From Gamarada debralockiae (Eukaryota > Ascomycota > Leotiomycetes > Helotiales > Hyphodiscaceae): a DNA stretch of 27,022 nt. The DNA is taken from NCBI GenBank assembly GCA_002803225.1, contig NXFV01000042.1:1-27022 (forward strand). Reading direction: 5' to 3'. The position numbers were made by a program, and so were the translations under genes. Shown one piece after another: positions 22,126 to 27,022 of this stretch (its first letter is position 1; each line of letters starts with the position of its first letter). The notes below the pieces were generated by a model. It was not told where the DNA came from and did no database searches. It saw only the letters and a program-made list of their open reading frames with translations.

Positions 22126-23950
22126 GTTTACCGTCGCAAGATTTTCAATTCACGTATTTCAGAGACCAAAGGAGTGAAGGGTTATCATGTGAGGATATGA
22201 TGAAGAGGTGGGAAATAGACACGTTTTGTGTGGTGAGGTCGGGCGGGGCTGAGACCCATCGGTGAGCGTTTCCAGCCAAGATTATTTTGATGTTATAAGT
22301 GGCTTTTAACTATCCGCATAAATGCAGGAATCCACAGCCTTTGCACAAGCACTTACCAATAAGTGTAGCAGGTTACCGAAGGATCGGGCGAACTAGGTCT
22401 TGGGCTCCGAAAACAGTGGGCAGACTCTTAGATCGGGCGTAAGGCAACAAACTTTCATAGAACCTAACAAATTATACGGGGTTCAGAGCCAGGCTGGCAA
22501 TCTCTTCACTAAACCACAGCTGAAACGCAAAGAATATGTATTAGAAGCATGCCTATTCTGCTTTCCATAGAGGGAGCCAATCGTGCGCTGCCCCGATTTC
22601 TGGCAGAGGATAGTGAGCTTTCGCGTCTAGAAATAAAATTTAGAGCCCAGATGTAATTAGATTGAGCTAGGAGAAAGGCAATACAAAGACTGGGTAAGAT
22701 GAGTCTCCTAAATTGAATACAAGTCAAGGATTTTTGCATAACACCAAAATGAAAGTCGATCAAGTGGAGTCCTGAGACCTCTAAGGGTCATCAGGACTCA
22801 ACTTTTTTCATTAGTTCTCAATCTCCAAAGGGTGTATTTCAAATGCTCTCAACGGCTTAGGATAGTTGGGTGGTCTAAGTGCAGTTGATGGATCACATCC
22901 CATAAAGCCACCACAATACTCTGGACCTCAATATCCACCAATGGCGTACTCTGGGTCTAGACTACAGACAGAGTAAGTTGTTTTTAAGTAGAAGTTTATT
23001 GACCTTATCTAAGCTTTGCTGGTTTACCACTGGTAAGAAAAGGTACGGCTGTTTTAGTGGCAAGCGTGGCATCATGTAAATCCACTTCCGGTAATCATCA
23101 GACGTTGGATGGATATCATACTTATTTTGCTGCTGGTGTGCATGAGGATAGGGCTAGGATACTTATACTAGTAAAAATTAGGAACATCCTCAGAAACGAA
23201 AGCAGACTCACCACCAGCCCCGATAGTACGACGCGCGAAAGTAGAAGGGCTCGTCCGTAGTTTCAACTCCTAGGCTTCGCCCCATTTCGGATACCTTACC
23301 ATCACATAATCCGTTCGCGTTTACCGAGACTCTGTGTGTTTGGCTATGATGAGCCTAGCACAAACCGGTATGTGGAGGCTGTGTCAATGTTAGGATTGGC
23401 AGGCGCGGAAGTTGCATGAACACTAACTGCTAAATGCTGCTCGCCAAATTCTTGCGGGATGGTTGGTCGCCAAAGAAAAAGAAATATGTACAAAGTTTTG
23501 CGGATTCACGTTAGTGCCAACGTGCCAACCACTCCTCTTAAACAAAAGTGTATGAGTTGGGGATAGGGTTGATTTCAATCTCTCCCACGCGATCCAAGGC
23601 TGATGCCAGAAATGCGTGCGTTAACGAAATTCCCAGAAAAGATACAGTAGCAACTAATCAAGCGTCACCGAAAGCACAAGAGGCCCTCACACGAAGGACG
23701 CTAGTCTCGTGACTACCCTAGAAAGGAAATGATCGACTGAACTTACAAGTAGATCGCGATTATTCTTGGGTGTATAGCAGCAAATGAGTCTATAGTTTCA
23801 TGATTCCAAGGGAGGACTGAATCGGCAAGTGGAAGAACACGCTAGCTTTATTCCTCCTCGTTTGCACACCGCAGAGATTCCACGTTGTTTCGATGTTCCC
23901 AACCAGAAGTCCTAAAACCGGGGGCGATGGAATAAGGGAAGGCTTGATTA
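22126..23950. other. gene-poor stretch, promoter of the caspase-Gpc1 gene on the left
   Basis: About 1.8 kb without a supported gene. The first few hundred bases are upstream of the ATG at 22125. Further right there are only short frames that give no recognisable protein. I see no RNA gene or intact transposase. Confidence 0.45.
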
Positions 23951-24195
23951 TGTTGATAGGTCTAGAAGGTACGGTGATATCTAGGGACAGGCCGCAGGCT
24001 ATCGGTACAGGCAACAAGATATCGGGACAGGCAACCAGCTATCGGGACAGGCAACAAGAATAAGCTGTATCAAGTTGTAGATATAACAGAAGGGTTGAAC
24101 GATACAGGAAGGACAGAGATTTTGAATTGAAGCTTTCGAAGCCTATTTTGGACTAGCGCTATATGCACCTTAGTATCAGGGCCATCATACCAACA
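23951..24195 (+). mobile_element. solo LTR (245 bp) with 5-bp target duplication GATTA
   Basis: It starts TGTTGATAGGTCTAGAAGGT and ends CATCATACCAACA, flanked by GATTA on both sides (23946-23950, 24196-24200). Four 20-bp tandem units (ATCGGGACAGGCAACAAGAT type) occupy 23981-24060. It is in the same orientation as the copy at 18721 and inverted relative to 7898 and 26762. Because it has its own duplication it is a separate insertion, not one end of a larger element. Confidence 0.87.
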
Positions 24196-24949
24196 GATTA
24201 AACTTTACGAAGTACCCGAATTTGGTCTCAGCCCCTTAACAACCTCACGCAACCGTAAACGACGGTCTAGAAATGTAGAATGGTAAGTCGAAGTCCATCG
24301 TACCAGACATCTCACAAAGTAAAGTAGAAAGATTGTCAACTTTACTTTTGGTTCTTATTAGCCGGGTATACATATCAGCGCCCAGTCGATATTTCAAATA
24401 ACACGTCAGAACCTTTATTTATGACAGGCCATTGTGGCTTACTGTAGGAAGTAGAACATAAAATATAAATGTCCCGGCCAGTCTTGGATATTCAGCAATA
24501 CCTAGAGAACGATTTACAGAGTTCCTGGAACTATTTAGATTAGAGACCGACCTCTATTCCTCTTATAATACCAAGGATTCAGTATAACTACTAGAGCAGT
24601 CGATAATTATGTAGAAAGTTCTAAGACATTCCTATCTTATATTCCAATTTTCGCAGTAAGCGGTTCCGAATTTAACAATTTATATACATATGAGATGACG
24701 CATAATAATACAACTAATTCTAATAGCACAAAACTCCCAAACAGAAGCACAACTCGGGAGCTCCCACCAATCGTTCTAGCCAAAGATCACTTCACACGGT
24801 TAATCGAACCAATGGATATTCGATCTACCAGGGAAAGATAGGAAGCAAATTCCTTAATACATCATTCATGCCGTTTTGCCCCACGCAGATGCCGGAGTCT
24901 AGCAACTTCCCCTCGGAGAGCAATATACTTAGTATGATGTAAGAGTATA
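24196..24949. other. AT-rich intergenic DNA
   Basis: No gene, RNA or complete repeat is supported. The base composition is AT-rich with many TA steps, which would be compatible with repeat-induced point mutation of old repeats, but I did not compute indices. Confidence 0.4.
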
Positions 24950-25554
24950 CTACACCTCGATAGAAGAAAGAGCTGGGCCCCCATTCTCAAGCAAAATTTC
25001 ATCAGGATCAACGAACCCAAATTATGCATAGCGATAGACGCAAGCAGTATTGTCCAACCAGAGAATGGCTTGCGAAAGAAACGCACTCTGGTCATCCACG
25101 GACCCATATCCTTCCAACTAGCCCCAGTCAATCATTTCGCCAAATTCTTTCTTGTGAGCAGATGGGAAATGCCTTGGTAATCCCAACTGGAAGACCCAAA
25201 GAGCCGGCAGCATTGACCCAATTCTGGGATTATTGAACAGTGTGTGATCGTTATACCAATGCACGACAATGAATTCGACGCCACAGTCGCTGCAAAACGA
25301 TACAAGTTAGGTAAGCCAGTCCCATCCATCGTTGGAAACAGCGGGGCTTCTGATCGAGGCTAAGCCAACATAGGGGGTCATGTACGTTCGAAAGGCATTA
25401 GCTGCATCTTGAGGACTCAGATTTGACTGGCCAGATTGTTCTAGCTTATTGAAAGCGAGCAAATGAGCAGACCCACCATCCACAAACCAGTAAGAGGCGT
25501 CTGAAAACCAACTGTTCGAGGTGCACTATCGGCACCGCGTCGCATAAGTACGTA
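24950..25554 (-). pseudogene. decayed GH128-type glycosyl hydrolase (Asl1-like catalytic core)
   Basis: Pieces in several frames line up in the order of a GH128/Asl1-like beta-1,3-glucanase. They are YVLMRRGAD (family: VPMLWG-like strand), NSWFSDASYWFVDGGSAHLL, AFNKLEQSGQSNLSPQDAA, YMTPYVGLASIRSPAVSNDG, CGVEFIVVHWYND, VNAAGSLGLPVGITKAF, FLSQAILWLDNTACVYRYA and GFVDPDEILLENGGPALSS. A stop replaces the expected Tyr-Phe after RYA, and at least two frame changes are needed, so no functional product is possible. Both residues where the family has catalytic Glu (in N-E-P and I-T-E-F) are Lys here. An intron-like GTAACTTG...GCAG lies at about 25276-25296 but is too short to be real. Family assignment rests on recalled motifs. 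Confidence 0.7.
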
Positions 25555-25733
25555 CTGTTCAGGAGCTCGGAGTCAGCGAGAAGGATTAAGAGTAGTGAAC
25601 TTTTTCAGGGGATGGGGCGATGGGACATGACCACTCGGCTCGCTGTGGATAGAAAAAGTGGCACTCTGATGTTCTAATGACTTTAGAACATTAGGGTTGA
25701 ATGTCCTATTTTATTCTAACCAATGAGTCTAAA
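25555..25733. other. short intergenic stretch before the tandem duplication
   Basis: This is upstream of the GH128 relic. Its N-terminal exon may once have lain here, but I could not recognise it. Confidence 0.35.
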
Positions 25734-26060
25734 TTGTGACAGCTCTACACCCTGGAGGCTCACACATTGAAGACTCAGTGCAGAAGGTGCTGTATTGACG
25801 AAAAATACTGAGCTAAGGAGAGAAAGAAAGATTCTGCAAGTACATAAAGTCTAATATGTCTCCAGGACGCGCTAGTGCACTAGGCTTCCGCATAAGACGC
25901 GTGAGTCACGCGCATCACTTGTGACAGCACTACGTATTGGGATCTCACGCATTGAAGACCCTGCGCAGTAAATGCTGGATTGACGAAAATGCTAAGCTAA
26001 GGAGAAAAGGAAAAGGTTCTGTAAGTACATGAAGTCTAATATAACTCTAGGACGCGCTAG
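25734..26060. repeat. tandem duplication of a 142-bp unit (two diverged copies)
   Basis: Copy A (25734-25875) and copy B (25919-26060) both start TTGTGACAGC, share CACGCATTGAAGAC/CACACATTGAAGAC, TGCTG.ATTGACGAAAA, CTAAGGAGA and GTACAT.AAGTCTAATAT, and end GGACGCGCTAG. Both are 142 bp, separated by 43 bp (25876-25918) containing ACGCGTGAGTCACGCG. They do not encode protein. They sit next to a pogo-type transposase relic and may be its non-coding end, or an independent repeat. Confidence 0.75.
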
Positions 26061-26284
26061 CCAAGCTAGCACGTGGCTGACGCGATCAAGTCATATCTCA
26101 GAAAGTCCTAAGTGCATGTGATCTAAGCGAGGTTCTTAGAATTGTAAGTACCCTGCACGTGATCTCGGGAGATCCCGAGACATCACATGCCAGCCCCTTG
26201 TTGGCTTGAGCTAGCAAGGCCCCTGTACATAAGCTCGAGCTGCCTCCAGAGCTCTCCTGCGTACAGCCGTCACTGCCAGAACTG
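26061..26284. other. probable decayed continuation of the pogo-type relic
   Basis: On the minus strand, sequence past the transposase fragment is interrupted by several stops in all frames and I could not recognise the DDE catalytic domain. Nothing else is seen. Confidence 0.3.
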
Positions 26285-26610
26285 TCACACCATGATCCTC
26301 TCACTTTCCTTATCAACTTGTGCTGATGCTCCTTCACTATAGCGTCGTCTTTCCTTCAAATTGTACCTCTTTTTGAACCCTTTTAACCATCCATTCGAGA
26401 AATTAGGAACCTCTTTCCCTGCGTAGCAAGGAAGCCTCTGCCAGAGCTCTTGTGCCTTTGCGCGAAGTAGTTCACTAGTCATTGAACCTGAATCAGGGTG
26501 TTGTATCAAAGTTGCCATTCTGCTAAGACGACCTCCAACTCCTTATACTCAGGATCACGACTTCTCTGCGACGAAAGCTCGAATTTCGATAGGTCCTTGT
26601 CATCAAGATG
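26285..26610 (-). pseudogene. pogo/Fot1-type transposase relic, CENP-B HTH region
   Basis: Two frames give the DNA-binding part of a Tc1/mariner pogo-class transposase. First comes HLDDKDLSKFELSSQ and DPEYKELEVVLAEWQ. Then, after a frame change near 26520, come IQHPDSGSMTSELLRAKAQE, LWQRLPCYAGKEVPNFSNGW and LKGFKKRYNLKERRRYSEGA. The segment FSNGWL.GFKKRYN.K is the hallmark of the second CENP-B/Tc5 helix-turn-helix. The frame stops after ESERIMV and the DDE domain is not found, so it is broken and non-autonomous. Members normally have about 500 residues. Confidence 0.82.
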
Positions 26611-26761
26611 TGCCTATATCGAACTAAGATAATTAGAAACTAATGATGTTAAGAGCACTTTACCAAACTTTTGCTCAAACAAGTGGATTACATCCCTATA
26701 CTCTCTCTTCCCATAGGAGTCGTCACCCTACCATCTGCGGAGCTCGAGACGCTGTTGATTT

Positions 26762-27022
26762 TGTTGTTATGAGAACCCTAATACTGAGGTGCATATAGCG
26801 CTAGTCCAAAATAGGTTGCAAAAGCTTCAATTAAAAAATCTCTGTCTCTTCCTACATAGTTCAACCCTTCTGTTATATCTACAGCTTGACTGTACCAATT
26901 CTTGTTGCCTGTCCCGATAGCTTGTTACCTGTATCGATAGCTTGCTGCCTGTACCGATAACTTGCTGCCTGTACCGATAACTTGTTGCCTGTCCCTAGAT
27001 ATCACCGTACCTTCTAGACCTA
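26762..27022 (-). mobile_element. LTR, cut by the window end
   Basis: It starts TGTTGTTATGAGAACCCTAA and runs to CTTCTAGACCTA at the last base; the expected terminal TCAACA would lie just outside. Five 20-bp tandem units (CTTGCTGCCTGTACCGATAA type) occupy 26901-27000. It is inverted relative to the copies at 18721 and 23951. Whether it is a solo LTR or the end of a full element cannot be seen here. Confidence 0.85.

Noticed and set aside
23057..23260. LINE-type endonuclease fragment
   Set aside because: A vague likeness in about 40 residues without catalytic motifs; not enough to call.
26901..27000. CRISPR-like array of 20-bp repeats
   Set aside because: Direct head-to-tail units without spacers inside a fungal LTR; this is a minisatellite.
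23951..27022. The inverted LTR copies at 23951 and 26762 as the two ends of one 3-kb inverted-repeat element
   Set aside because: The 23951 copy has its own GATTA duplication on both sides, so it is an independent insertion.

Overview
The window is nuclear DNA of a filamentous ascomycete (Pezizomycotina; Leotiomycetes is my guess, not proven). The evidence is protein-coding genes split by short introns (mostly 44-57 nt) with GT...AG ends and CTRAY-type branch points, a HET-domain gene, a GH53 galactanase, solo LTRs and decayed transposases. No bacterial, viral or organellar signals are seen. Gene models were spliced by hand.

Left part (1-7010), ordinary gene space: a possible small coiled-coil gene (minus), a four-exon C2H2 zinc-finger gene (minus, 1111-2896), a four-exon carboxymuconolactone decarboxylase/AhpD-like gene (minus, 3537-4569), and a divergent YAP-binding/ALF4/glomulin-type gene (plus, 5160-7010).

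Middle part (7011-18259), mixed: repeats and a solo LTR (7898-8142), then an apparently intact HET-domain gene (8952-11044), a hAT transposase C-terminal remnant (11487-11864), an unresolved multi-exon gene (12601-13652), a two-exon secreted GH53 galactanase (minus, 13727-14820), a gene-poor stretch with a possible BCS1-like fragment, and a five-helix membrane protein (minus, 17309-18259). Matching sequence modules at 7.1 and 12.4 kb bracket the HET gene and the hAT remnant.

Right part (18260-27022), accessory and repeat-rich: a three-exon gene (minus, 19533-22125) is the highlight. It encodes a caspase-like domain with His147 and Cys194, a middle domain, a Pro/Ser-rich linker, and a nearly complete glycerophosphocholine acyltransferase (Gpc1/DUF2838) membrane domain, with the last three in one uninterrupted exon. 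It is flanked by solo LTRs with 5-bp target duplications (18721-18992, 23951-24195). Beyond it lie a broken GH128-type glycosyl hydrolase whose two expected catalytic Glu are Lys, a 142-bp tandem duplication, a pogo/Fot1-type transposase relic and a further LTR running off the window end.

The interpretation I think deserves most attention is that the caspase-Gpc1 fusion is a previously undescribed fungal regulated-membrane-lipid or cell-death effector, in an accessory region that also holds a HET gene. The fusion is read from the sequence; the function is inferred.
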